This document shows, in pieces, positions 7,896 to 15,958 of a DNA stretch of 64,000 bases. The DNA comes from CAVQAH01 sp963784195 (GTDB taxonomy: Bacteria > Acidobacteriota > Vicinamibacteria > Vicinamibacterales > 2-12-FULL-66-21), in NCBI GenBank assembly GCA_963784195.1, contig CAWARA010000020.1, forward strand, positions 310,001-374,000, in the 5' to 3' direction. A model generated the notes under the pieces. The model was not told the DNA's origin and did no database searches. It saw nothing but the letters and a program-made list of their open reading frames with translations. A program made the position numbers and the translations under genes. Numbering within the stretch: position 1 is the stretch's first letter; every line of letters starts with the position of its first letter.

Positions 7896-8669
7896 ATGGA
7901 CCGTTTGCTCGAGGCTACGGCGCGTGCGGAGCGCGATCACTTCTGGTTCCGCGGCTTCCGCAGGTTCGTGCGGCCGTTGCTCGATGATGTCTCTCGCGGC
8001 AGCACCGGCCGCTTGCGCATCCTCGACTGCGGCTGCGGCACCGGCAGCAACCTGCTGATGCTGCGCCAGCATGGTGACGCGTCCGGCATCGACATCACCT
8101 GGAGCGGTCTCGCCTACGCCCGCTCGCGCGGGGAGCGGCGGGTCGCGCAGGCGTCAGCGACCTCCCTGCCCTTCCCCGACCGCAAATTCGACCTCGTCAC
8201 CTCGTTCGACGTGCTGTACGCCTTCGACGACACGATGGAGCGAGATGCGCTCAATGAGATGTATCGGGTGTTGCGGCCCGGAGGACACCTCTTGGTGAAC
8301 GTTGCGGCGCTGAAATTTTTGACCGGCAACCATTCGGTGCTCGCAGGGGAGGTGCGGCGATACCATCGGCAGGAGCTGCGCGACCACCTCATCCGTACCG
8401 GATTCGAGGTAAAGCGGCTGACGTACACGAATTTCACGCTTTTGCCCGTCGTGGCAGGGGTGCGCTTTGCCCAGCGCCTCGCCGGCCATCGGGAACCGGA
8501 CCTGGAGATCTCAGTCCCGGCAAAGCCGGTCAACCTGACCCTCGCGTCAGCGCTGGCTGTCGAGTCCGTCGCCCTGCGATTCCTGAATATGCCTCTGGGA
8601 AGCTCGCTGCTCGCCCTCGCCCGCCGTAGGCCCGACCTTGAGGTCGGGCGTGCCGCGAACCAGCTTTGA
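7896..8669 (+). CDS. Class I SAM-dependent methyltransferase
   Basis: 257 aa. SAM-binding motif I is ILDCGCGTGSNLL, with an acidic motif II (GIDI) and a motif IV region DLVTSFDVLYAFDD followed by VLRPGGHLLVNVAAL, as in Methyltransf_11-type enzymes. The substrate is unknown; such proteins often sit near membrane sugar-transfer genes such as the convergent GT-C gene at 8745. The last ~14 residues (RRRPDLEVGRAANQL) are encoded by a dispersed palindrome (8627-8653), so the natural C-terminus was probably altered by repeat insertion. Confidence 0.85.
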   Translation: MDRLLEATARAERDHFWFRGFRRFVRPLLDDVSRGSTGRLRILDCGCGTGSNLLMLRQHGDASGIDITWSGLAYARSRGERRVAQASATSLPFPDRKFDLVTSFDVLYAFDDTMERDALNEMYRVLRPGGHLLVNVAALKFLTGNHSVLAGEVRRYHRQELRDHLIRTGFEVKRLTYTNFTLLPVVAGVRFAQRLAGHREPDLEISVPAKPVNLTLASALAVESVALRFLNMPLGSSLLALARRRPDLEVGRAANQL

Positions 8670-8715
8670 CCCTCGTTGCTTATGCCAACACGCCCGACCT
8701 GAAGGTCGGGCCTAC
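8627..8715. repeat. Inverted pair of 27-bp palindromic elements (REPIN-like)
   Basis: Element 1 (8627-8653) contains the perfect 9-2-9 dyad GCCCGACCT TG AGGTCGGGC. Element 2 (8689-8715) contains GCCCGACCT GA AGGTCGGGC. With flanks, element 2 is the reverse complement of element 1 with one difference, separated by 35 bases. The first lies inside the methyltransferase 3' end, the second between the convergent genes. Related longer elements are at 33429 and 52297. Confidence 0.85.
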
Positions 8716-8744
8716 AGGAGGGGCGTTCCGGGGGTATCGGACCG

Positions 8745-11048
8745 TCACCGGACGCTGACCGAGTAAATGCGCAGCGCCAGGTGACGCTGGTCTGCGGACC
8801 CCTGGCGCTCTCCCGGGATGAAGAACTTGTCGGACGTGAGTACAACGCGGCCCTGGGCGGCGGCCAGGGCAGCCGCGGGAACCGACACCTGCACGGTGAA
8901 ATCGGCTGCCGGTCGCGTCTCGCTGAGGACCTTGCCTCCTACCGACACCCTCAGGACCGGGGCGTCGTCGAAATACCGGAGCGGTGATTCCCCCCGGAGC
9001 TCGATCGTGACGTCGCGACCGGCGTTGTGGACCTGCAGGACGGCCGACTCCCCCATCCATCGCCAGGACCTGGCGGTAGTGGGGTTGTATTCAGGTTCGA
9101 ACCAGCCATCAGACAGACCGAACTGGACGACGTCGGGGGACTGCAGGTTGAACTGCTCGAGGCCGACGCGCGCGATTGACCCACCCGCCACGGCTTCGGC
9201 GCGAACTGCGAGCCTGGCGAAGCGCCCTTCTCCCGTCATCCCACCATCGGGGATCGTCACGAAGCGCATGAAGTAGCCCGGCGTGACGTCGAATGACTCG
9301 ATGACGCGGTCGTCGAGTGCAGCGATCAACCGCACGGGCGGTTCGTTCGCGCCGCCGAGGTGCCGGCCACCCAACAGCATGAGGGCACCGCCGGTTCTTC
9401 GCCGGACCCAACCGACACTCGGCTGGCGATGCGGACCCCAGCCGTCGCGTTCGGTGATGCCAGCCGCTTCGGGCGTTACCGCCCACCCTCGCTCCAGGAA
9501 CCAGCCCGGCTCGGAATAGACGTGCCAATCGACCTGGCCGGGCCGTCCCCCGCCAAGATAGACGGCTGGATTGAATGGCCAGCGATACTCGCGCGTCCGG
9601 CGGAACTGGGAATCGACCAGCGCGAGATCGGTCCGTCGCGGGTCGGCGAGAAACCAGACGGGAGCATCGCTTTCCTTGAAGGTGCGGGTCAGCTCCAACC
9701 ACTCATAGTCGCGCGGCGCAGGCAACAAGGAGCCGGGGAGCTGACCTTCCCATTCGCGAGCGCGGCGTGACTCCGTCAGCACCCGGCGGTGCATCCCGAT
9801 AACCGGGGCGACGCGCGAGGCTCCGGCCATCAACTTCATCTCACTGAAGGCAGCCACGACCGGATTAGGTGTGCGTGCGAACCCGGCACCCGCAGGGACG
9901 CCGTGAAAGAGTGCGATGACGACCAGGCCGGCGGTAACGACTCCCGACGCGACGGGCGTTGCCTGACCAAGCGTCACGGCTGCCAGCATGGCGACGGCCG
10001 GCACGAGCGGAAGCGCATAGCGAACCGTCAGGGTCTCCTGAAACAGGAGGTGGAAGATCGCGTAAGGACCGAAGGTCACGAGCAGCAACAGCACGGCTGA
10101 AACTGACCGCCGAAGCAGCACCAGCAAGCCGACGAGGGCCACTGCCATGACCATGCCCCCGAGCCAGCTCGAGTCCCATGGCAGCACGAAGGTGTTCAAG
10201 AGCGCGAAGATGGCGACCCGAGGGGTCGGGTTCGTCCACAGCATCACCACGCCGACGAAGTCCTCGCCAGCCTGGCTTCCGAGCGCGGCGAGGTAGCCGC
10301 CAGGCCCGCCCGTCAGTGCGATCAACGGGACGGCCCACGCCAGGTTGGCCACGACGAACGCCGCAATCGCCCCAACGCGCGCGCGGCCGGGAACTCCAGG
10401 ACGAACGACGGCAAGTAGCAGCAGCGGCACAGTAAGCACGGCCATCTGCGATCGAAACCCGATCGAGATGCCGGCCATCATGGCGCCAAGCACGAGCGCG
10501 AGCGTCGCCTCGCCGCTCCAGGGCGCGCGCCAGCGAATCGCCGCCATCAACGCCGCGAGCGCGACGAACGCCACGGCAAGGCCCGGAACGTCGCTCAGTG
10601 GACGCAGCGCGGTGAACCAGAAGAGGGGCGAACAGGCGAACAGTATGACGCCGATGAGCGCGACACGGTCGTCGCCGGCGAGCCTGCGAGAGAACACGAA
10701 CGCGGCGACGATGATCGCGGCGCCACCGACGGCGCTCAACGCCGCGAGTCCGGCGACCTCCGGCGTCGCGACACCAACCGCGCGCAGCGCCACTGTCGAG
10801 AACTTCGCAATCGCGATGTACACCGGGTAACCCGGCGGATGGGGCTGATGGCGTGCGACGTCGAACTGACGGACACCCATCGCGAAATTGACCGAGTCGA
10901 CATCTTCGAGGGTGGGCGGCAGCCAGTAGAGATGAGTGACGAGGAACAGCAGGGCAACGGCGACGACTGCCGCGATCGTCAGACGCGGAGGCGCCGCAGA
11001 CATCCGGGCGACGGCGGGAGGGGCGTCGGTGCCCAACGCGATCTTCAA
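8745..11048 (-). CDS. GT-C type membrane glycosyltransferase-like protein with C-terminal beta domain
   Basis: 767 aa. About ten to twelve membrane segments occupy residues ~20-400. The first extracytoplasmic loop has DVDSVNFAMGVRQFD followed by HQPHPPGYPVYIA, typical of RgtA/B/C/D-like (GT-C, polyprenyl-phosphate-sugar dependent) transferases. Residues ~400-767 are soluble and rich in beta-type segments, likely periplasmic. The start is TTG at 11048, whose TTGA overlaps the larE stop; an ATG at 11003 is an alternative. Acceptor and donor cannot be deduced. Confidence 0.7.
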   Translation of the reverse strand: MKIALGTDAPPAVARMSAAPPRLTIAAVVAVALLFLVTHLYWLPPTLEDVDSVNFAMGVRQFDVARHQPHPPGYPVYIAIAKFSTVALRAVGVATPEVAGLAALSAVGGAAIIVAAFVFSRRLAGDDRVALIGVILFACSPLFWFTALRPLSDVPGLAVAFVALAALMAAIRWRAPWSGEATLALVLGAMMAGISIGFRSQMAVLTVPLLLLAVVRPGVPGRARVGAIAAFVVANLAWAVPLIALTGGPGGYLAALGSQAGEDFVGVVMLWTNPTPRVAIFALLNTFVLPWDSSWLGGMVMAVALVGLLVLLRRSVSAVLLLLVTFGPYAIFHLLFQETLTVRYALPLVPAVAMLAAVTLGQATPVASGVVTAGLVVIALFHGVPAGAGFARTPNPVVAAFSEMKLMAGASRVAPVIGMHRRVLTESRRAREWEGQLPGSLLPAPRDYEWLELTRTFKESDAPVWFLADPRRTDLALVDSQFRRTREYRWPFNPAVYLGGGRPGQVDWHVYSEPGWFLERGWAVTPEAAGITERDGWGPHRQPSVGWVRRRTGGALMLLGGRHLGGANEPPVRLIAALDDRVIESFDVTPGYFMRFVTIPDGGMTGEGRFARLAVRAEAVAGGSIARVGLEQFNLQSPDVVQFGLSDGWFEPEYNPTTARSWRWMGESAVLQVHNAGRDVTIELRGESPLRYFDDAPVLRVSVGGKVLSETRPAADFTVQVSVPAAALAAAQGRVVLTSDKFFIPGERQGSADQRHLALRIYSVSVR

Positions 11049-11914
11049 ACGGGACGCAGGCGAAGCGCGTCGTTCAAGCTGCCAAGGCGGTATCCGCGCA
11101 GATCCAGTGTGACGTGCTGATACCCGATTGCGCGCAACTCGCGATCGATGGCTTCCGCGATGTCCGGTTCGAGCGCGCGGTGCATCTCCTCACGGCCGAT
11201 CTCGAGCCTCGCGATGGTCTCGTGATGACGCACACGACAGACGCGGAACCCGAGGCCGCGAAGTACGTCCTCCGCCCGCTCGATCATGCGAAGCTTTTCA
11301 TCCGTCACTTCGCTGAAGTAAGGAATTCTGGACGAGAGGCACGCCGACGCCGGCTCGTCCCAGGTCGGCAGACCCGCCTGCCGCGACAACTGGCGAATTT
11401 CATCCTTCGTGAGGCCGACCTCGTCGAGCGGACTGCGCACGCCGAACTCACGTGCGGCCTGGCGGCCCGGGCGGTAGTCCCCGCGGTCGTCAGCGTTGCT
11501 TCCATCCGCGATCACCGGGATACCCCGTTCGCGTCCGATCGCCGAGAGGTGCGTGTAGAGTTCGTGCTTGCAGAAATAGCAGCGATTGGCCGGGTTGGCC
11601 CGGTACTCCGGCCGCGACATCTCGTCGGTCCGGATCACTTCATGATTGAGGCCGAACTCACGGGCGATCCGGCTGGCCATCTCGCGGTGACGCTCGGGAT
11701 AGCTGGAGCTGTCAGCGGTGATGCAGAGCGCGTGAGGACCGAGCACCTGCGTCGATGCCCACGCCAGGTAGGCACTGTCGACACCGCCACTGTAGGCGAC
11801 GATCAGAGCTGGAAGGTTTTCGAGTACGCGGGTGAGGGCAGCGGATTTGCGATGCAGGAGGTCGTCGCCGGCCGCGGACCCGGCAGGGTCGGCAGCCGGC
11901 AAGGCGTGTTTCAC
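11045..11914 (-). CDS. larE: LarE-like ATP-dependent sulfur transferase (PP-loop)
   Basis: 289 aa from GTG at 11914. LarE makes the sulfur-carrying pincer of the nickel cofactor used by lactate racemase. The PP-loop SGGVDSAYLAW is at ~42-52. Three cysteines are placed as in [4Fe-4S] LarE enzymes: RCYFCKHEL (C112, C115) and EPASACLSSRIPY (C192). DGSNADDRGDYRPG and SLNDALRL are further family signatures. The frame is open far upstream, but that part is the LysW-like gene read out of frame. The GTG overlaps the LysW-like stop as GTGA, with GAGAGG just upstream. larB and larC are not in the window, so the partner pathway is not shown. Confidence 0.85.
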   Translation of the reverse strand: MKHALPAADPAGSAAGDDLLHRKSAALTRVLENLPALIVAYSGGVDSAYLAWASTQVLGPHALCITADSSSYPERHREMASRIAREFGLNHEVIRTDEMSRPEYRANPANRCYFCKHELYTHLSAIGRERGIPVIADGSNADDRGDYRPGRQAAREFGVRSPLDEVGLTKDEIRQLSRQAGLPTWDEPASACLSSRIPYFSEVTDEKLRMIERAEDVLRGLGFRVCRVRHHETIARLEIGREEMHRALEPDIAEAIDRELRAIGYQHVTLDLRGYRLGSLNDALRLRPV

Positions 11915-12177
11915 TCTTCCCAGTCCTCTCCGTCGCCTTCTTCGTCGTCGCCGTCGGCGGATCGTCGTCGTCGAATTCGTCGTCTTCCTCGTCGCTGCGC
12001 TCTTCTTCTTCGTCGTCGTCGTCCTCGTCGTCCTCGTCGACCGCCTCGAGTTCAACGGGAGACGTACCGGCCACTTCGAGATTGGAGCCGCACTCGGGGC
12101 AGCTGATCAGAATCGCCCTTGTCGACGTCGAACTCGTCGATTTCGATATCGGCGTCGCATTCCGGACACGTGGCCAT
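11911..12177 (-). CDS. LysW-like acidic carrier protein (two compensating frameshifts)
   Basis: From ATG at 12177 the frame reads MATCPECDADIEIDEFDVDK, then needs a +1 shift near 12105-12113 to continue ISCPECGSNLEVAG and a long Asp/Glu run, then a shift back near 11958-11970 to end DGEDWEE at the TGA 11913-11911. The start and stop lie in the same frame (88 codons). Two CPxC knuckles plus a C-terminal EDWEE match LysW/ArgW amino-group carriers, whose last Glu is the attachment site. Uncorrected, the first frame stops early. Sequence error in the GAC-rich run is the simplest cause. No LysX/ArgX ligase is adjacent. Confidence 0.65.
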
Positions 12178-12311
12178 ACAGACTCCAAACACTCCTCAAA
12201 AGTTGCGGACAGCGCCTGTTCGGACACGAGCGCGTCACACGCACGCGAACCGACAAGACTTCGAATTATAGCGAGAACCTGATAGATTCTGCAACGAGCC
12301 CAAGGGCACAG

Positions 12312-13019
12312 ATGTCCACCACGAAAACCGTCGTTGTCGCGGACGATACCGCCTTCGTACGAGATCGGTTCGCAACCGCTCTCCTCGGGGCGGGCCATAC
12401 CGCGTTGACGGTGAAGAGCGCCGCCGAGCTGCTGGCGCGCGTGCGCGCGGACCTCGAACGGCTCGACCTCATCGTCCTCGATCTGCGGTTGCCGCACGCC
12501 GGCGGTGTCGAGCTGGTGAGATCCATCCGCAAGCTGGATGCCGGAAAACTGCCGATCCTGATATTCAGCGGGACGATTGCCACTGCGGACGAGGTCCGTG
12601 AGCTGGCGGCGCTCGGCGTGTCAGGATACGTCAACGAATACAGCGCGGTTCAACATATTCTCCCATCACTCGCCCCGCATCTTTTTCCGGACAACTTCAA
12701 TCGCCGCGGCAGCGCGCGGGTGGTGCTCGGGATTCCCGTCGCGTATCGTTTTGGTAACACGATCGCGGCAGCACTCACATTGAACCTGAGCAAGGGCGGG
12801 ATCGCGATCCGTACGATGAGCCCCTTGGAAAACGGATCGAAGGTGCGCGCACGATTCCGCTTGCCTGGCTCAAAGCGCGACATCGAAGCGGAATCGCGGA
12901 TCGCCTGGAGCGATCGGCGTGTCGGGATGGGACTGCAATTCGAGAAGGTCGATCCTGCCGATCAGGCGGCCATCGACGAGTTCGTCGATCAGCACTTTTT
13001 CTCCAACCGCAAGGCTTGA
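12312..13019 (+). CDS. Response regulator with REC and PilZ domains
   Basis: 235 aa from ATG at 12312. The N-terminal REC domain (residues ~5-120) has the acidic pair in VVADDTAFVRD and the phosphoacceptor Asp in LIVLDLRLP, with LPILIFSGT for the Thr/Ser switch. The C-terminal PilZ domain (~135-230) has RRGSAR followed by LNLSKGGIAIRT, a variant of the c-di-GMP RxxxR and D/NxSxxG motifs. It may link a histidine kinase to c-di-GMP-dependent behaviour; no kinase is adjacent. The open frame upstream of 12312 overlaps the divergent larE/LysW genes and is not coding. Confidence 0.88.
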   Translation: MSTTKTVVVADDTAFVRDRFATALLGAGHTALTVKSAAELLARVRADLERLDLIVLDLRLPHAGGVELVRSIRKLDAGKLPILIFSGTIATADEVRELAALGVSGYVNEYSAVQHILPSLAPHLFPDNFNRRGSARVVLGIPVAYRFGNTIAAALTLNLSKGGIAIRTMSPLENGSKVRARFRLPGSKRDIEAESRIAWSDRRVGMGLQFEKVDPADQAAIDEFVDQHFFSNRKA

Positions 13020-13195
13020 AAAGTGCGCACGTGCGCGAGTGCGCGAGTGCGCGAGTGCTCAAGAGCAAAGTGCGAAGGTGCGCGAGTGTGAAAGTGCGCG
13101 GGCGCGCGGGGGTGCGCACTCAAGCGCTTGTGCACCTGCGCACGTTGCTCTTAGAGCACTTGTGCACTCGTGCACTTGCGCACCTGCGCACTTTT
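13019..13195. repeat. Long inverted repeat of GTGCGCGA units between convergent genes
   Basis: Arms 13019-13068 and 13145-13195 are reverse complements with about six differences over 50 bases, starting AAAAGTGCGCA and ending TGCGCACTTTT. Each arm is built of 7-9 bp GTGCGCGA-like units. The loop 13069-13144 holds further units. It fills the whole spacer between the REC-PilZ stop and the metal ATPase stop and ends in a T run on both strands, so it looks like a large bidirectional terminator. Confidence 0.85.
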
Positions 13196-15320
13196 ATTCC
13201 CGCAGCAATCGAAGCGCGTTAGCGATGACGATAAGCGAGGCGCCCATGTCGGCGACCACGGCCATCCAGAGGGTGGCGGTTCCGGCGATCGCCATCACGA
13301 GAAACGCGGCTTTCAGCGCGAGCGAGAACGAGATGTTGGCGCGGATGTTCCGGGTCGTGGCGCGGCTCAGACGGCGCGCGTAGGGAATCTTGGGAAGCTC
13401 GTCGGCCATGAGTGCGATGTCGGCGGTCTCGAGCGCGGCATCGGAGCCGGCCACGCCCATCGCCATGCCGACATCCGCGGCGGCGAGCGCTGGAGCGTCG
13501 TTGACACCGTCACCCACCATCGCCAGCGAACCGTACTTCCTTCGCAGCTCCTGCACTGCCGATAGCTTGTGTTCAGGGAGGAGCCCGGCGCGATAATCAT
13601 CGACTCCAATCGACGCAGCGAGCGCGCGGGCGGCTGATTCGTGATCGCCGGTGAGCATGACGACGTGCTCGACGCCCTGCGCGCGGAGCATCTGAACGGT
13701 GTCGGCGGCCGATTCGCGGATTTCGTCAGCCACGCCGATGACGCCGACGGCCGTGCCGTTCACGCCGACCATGACGCTCGTCCGCCCTTCGGCTTCCAGC
13801 CGATCGAGGACCGATTCAGCGTCCGGGCTGCACATCCGTCGTTCCTCGAAAAGACGATGGCTGCCGACGATGACCGGGCGGCCCATCACCGTTCCCTCGG
13901 CGCCGAGGCCGGGAAGAGCCTGGAATGCCGTCGCGGGCGACAGTGTAAGAGCGTCGACGTTCGCCCGCTCGAGAATCGCGCGGCCGATCGGATGTTCGGA
14001 GCGCGACTCGAGCGATGCCGCCAGCGCAAGGATGTCGGTCGGATGCGCACCGTTGACCGGAACGATGTCGGTGACCCGGAGCCGTCCGCGCGTGAGCGTT
14101 CCGGTTTTGTCAAAGGCGACGCATCGCACGCTCGCAAGGCGCTCGAGGCGCGCACCGCCTTTGATCAGCACCCCTTTACGCGCCGCTGCCGCCAGCGCGG
14201 ACACGATCGATACCGGGGTCGAGATTACGAGCGCGCACGGACACGAAATGACGAGCAGAACGAGCGAGCGATAGATCCACGTGCCCCATTCGGCTCCGAA
14301 CACGGCGGGCGGTACGACCGCCAGGATGACGGCCAGAATCAGCACCGCCGGTGTGTAGACACGCGCAAATCGATCGACGAACGTCTGGCTGGGCGCGCGC
14401 TGAGCCTGCGCCTCCTCGACGAGATGGATGATTCGCGCGAGCGTGGAATCGCGGCGCAGGCGCGTCACCTCGACTTCCAACGCTCCGCGCCCGTTGATGG
14501 AGCCGGCGAACACCTCGTCGCCGAGCATTTTTTCGGCCGGAAGCGATTCGCCGGTCACCGGCGCCTGATTGACGTGGCTGATCCCGTCGTGGACGCGTCC
14601 GTCGAGCGGAATCTTCTCGCCAGGCTTGATGACGATGATGTCCCCCACAGCCACGTCGTCCACAGGCACCTTCTGGTCGCCGTGGCTACGCTTGACGAGA
14701 GCCTCGGCCGGGGCGAGATCCATCAGCGCACGGATGGCGCCGCGAGCCCGCTCCATGGCGCGCGTTTCGAGCACCTGCGCCAGCGCGAACAGGAAGACGA
14801 CCGACGCGCCTTCGGACCATTCGCCGAGCGCCATCGCGCCTGCGACAGCAACCAGCATGAGCACGTTGATGTCCAGGACCCGGGAACGCAGGGAGTTCAG
14901 CGCGCGCCTGGCAGTGTAAACACCGCCGGAGCCGATCGCGATCGCGTAAGGCACCCACACGAGGGCGGGCGAAGCGCCGGAGAACTGCAGGGCCAGGCCG
15001 ATCACGAGCGCCAGCCCGGAAATCCAAACGACACGTTCACGCCACGGCGATGCAGACGAGTGCCGTGGCTCCTCGTGCTCCAGCCACGCACGCATGCCGG
15101 TCTGCGCAACTGCCTCAGCGATGTTCGATGTGGTCAGCTTCGCGGCGTCGTACTTGACGGTGAGCCGCTGACTCACGACGTCAGCGGCGAGGGCTTCGAG
15201 GCCGGACAGTCGGGTGAGGCGGCGCTCGAGAATTGCCACCTCCTCGTGACAATCCATGCCTTCGATCTTGAACACCGACTCGGCGTGCAGTTCGCAGACA
15301 GAACAGACCGTCGTGTTCAC
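13194..15320 (-). CDS. P1B-type heavy-metal exporting ATPase (ZntA/CadA-like)
   Basis: 708 aa from GTG at 15320. An N-terminal HMA domain has GMDCHEEVAIL, with two more cysteines just before it (CSVCELH). Membrane metal site CPC lies in LVISCPCALVIS, the phosphorylation site in DKTGTLT, TGES in the actuator domain, and GDGVNDAPAL in the hinge. A CPC site with an Asp in the last helix region (MAVVADMGA) fits Zn/Cd/Pb export rather than Cu. It overlaps the arsR-type regulator by 4 bases (GTGA) and is presumably derepressed by metal. Confidence 0.93.
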   Translation of the reverse strand: MNTTVCSVCELHAESVFKIEGMDCHEEVAILERRLTRLSGLEALAADVVSQRLTVKYDAAKLTTSNIAEAVAQTGMRAWLEHEEPRHSSASPWRERVVWISGLALVIGLALQFSGASPALVWVPYAIAIGSGGVYTARRALNSLRSRVLDINVLMLVAVAGAMALGEWSEGASVVFLFALAQVLETRAMERARGAIRALMDLAPAEALVKRSHGDQKVPVDDVAVGDIIVIKPGEKIPLDGRVHDGISHVNQAPVTGESLPAEKMLGDEVFAGSINGRGALEVEVTRLRRDSTLARIIHLVEEAQAQRAPSQTFVDRFARVYTPAVLILAVILAVVPPAVFGAEWGTWIYRSLVLLVISCPCALVISTPVSIVSALAAAARKGVLIKGGARLERLASVRCVAFDKTGTLTRGRLRVTDIVPVNGAHPTDILALAASLESRSEHPIGRAILERANVDALTLSPATAFQALPGLGAEGTVMGRPVIVGSHRLFEERRMCSPDAESVLDRLEAEGRTSVMVGVNGTAVGVIGVADEIRESAADTVQMLRAQGVEHVVMLTGDHESAARALAASIGVDDYRAGLLPEHKLSAVQELRRKYGSLAMVGDGVNDAPALAAADVGMAMGVAGSDAALETADIALMADELPKIPYARRLSRATTRNIRANISFSLALKAAFLVMAIAGTATLWMAVVADMGASLIVIANALRLLRE

Positions 15321-15718
15321 CGGTTTTGTTCCTCCACGTGCGTGAGCGCCTGCTGGAAGAGCTCGATGATGTGCTGGTCGTCGAGCGCGTAGAACACGAG
15401 ACGGCCGGCACGGCGGGCACGAACCAGCCGCATTCCCCGCAGCAATCGCAGCTGATGCGACACCGCGGATTCACTGAGTTCCACGAGTGTCGCGATGTCA
15501 CAGACGCAGAGCTCGCCGGTACTCAACGCGTCCAGGATCCGAACGCGTGTGGGATCGCCGAGAACGCGGAACGTGTCGGCCAACGCGGCGATGGTGCGTG
15601 CCGGCATCAGGGCCGCGCGTCGTTCTTCAGCGTCACGCGGGCCGGGATGCAGGACGTCACAATGTTCGCTGTCGACAGGTGCGTCCGGACGAGCCTTGAG
15701 GGCGACGGGTTCAGACAT
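15317..15718 (-). CDS. ArsR/SmtB-family metal-sensing repressor (CadC-like)
   Basis: 133 aa from ATG at 15718, chosen because the operator lies immediately upstream and would otherwise be inside the gene. Winged-helix DNA-binding region: LVELSESAVSHQLRLLRGMRLV. The ELCVCDI motif with an N-terminal Cys (SEHCDVLHPG) matches the alpha3N thiolate site of CadC-type Cd/Pb/Zn sensors. It is the first gene of a two-gene operon with the exporter ATPase and likely represses itself and the pump until metal binds. Confidence 0.9.
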   Translation of the reverse strand: MSEPVALKARPDAPVDSEHCDVLHPGPRDAEERRAALMPARTIAALADTFRVLGDPTRVRILDALSTGELCVCDIATLVELSESAVSHQLRLLRGMRLVRARRAGRLVFYALDDQHIIELFQQALTHVEEQNR

Positions 15719-15722
15719 ATGA

Positions 15723-15746
15723 ATATATGAGCAAGTGCTCATATAT
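15723..15746. promoter_or_regulatory. ArsR/SmtB-type operator
   Basis: A perfect 11-2-11 inverted repeat, ATATATGAGCA AG TGCTCATATAT, starts 4 bases upstream of the repressor ATG. The size and AT-rich outer, TGAGCA inner half-sites match known SmtB/CadC-type operators. It is the obvious autoregulatory site for the repressor-ATPase operon. Confidence 0.88.
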
Positions 15747-15789
15747 ACGCTACTCCGAAGGAGCCCCGAACGCAAGACCTGCGGGAGTC

Positions 15790-15819
15790 TTGACTCTTTT
15801 TTCTCGGTCTGACTACTAT
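15790..15819 (+). promoter_or_regulatory. Sigma-70-like promoter for the Gld-type ABC cluster
   Basis: TTGACT (15790-15795), an 18-base spacer and TACTAT (15814-15819). It is oriented toward the ABC transporter genes and leaves a leader of about 130 bases that contains the hairpin at 15899-15941. Confidence 0.6.
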
Positions 15820-15898
15820 GCCGGATCGGTCCTAATCTTTTCCGAGTCTATACGTTAGAACGAGGTTGTTTTCAGGTGGCCCAGCTCCGTCACTCTAG

Positions 15899-15941
15899 AG
15901 GTGGCTGGCACCTTGCCGGGGAAGGTGCCAGCCACCTTTTT
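15899..15941 (+). terminator. Strong intrinsic-terminator-like hairpin in the leader of the ABC cluster
   Basis: A perfect 16-bp stem, AGGTGGCTGGCACCTT / AAGGTGCCAGCCACCT, with loop GCCGGGG, is followed by a T run. It lies between the promoter at 15790 and the SD/GTG start at 15959. It would terminate most transcripts before the first gene unless read-through is controlled; it may also be a dispersed palindromic repeat. Confidence 0.75.
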
Positions 15942-15958
15942 CAGGCTGGAGAGTCTTT

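Noticed and set aside
11832..12311. Long N-terminal extension of the REC-PilZ regulator
   Set aside because: It lies antisense to the larE and LysW-like genes; the REC domain starts normally at 12312.
12178..12497. Upstream extension of the acidic LysW-like frame
   Set aside because: The sequence before 12177 in that frame is Arg/Cys-rich without homology; the MATCPEC start is in a different frame and explains the family N-terminus.
13641..15392. 583-codon plus-strand open frame opposite the metal ATPase
   Set aside because: Antisense shadow with no recognisable domain; the ATPase motifs on the minus strand are complete.
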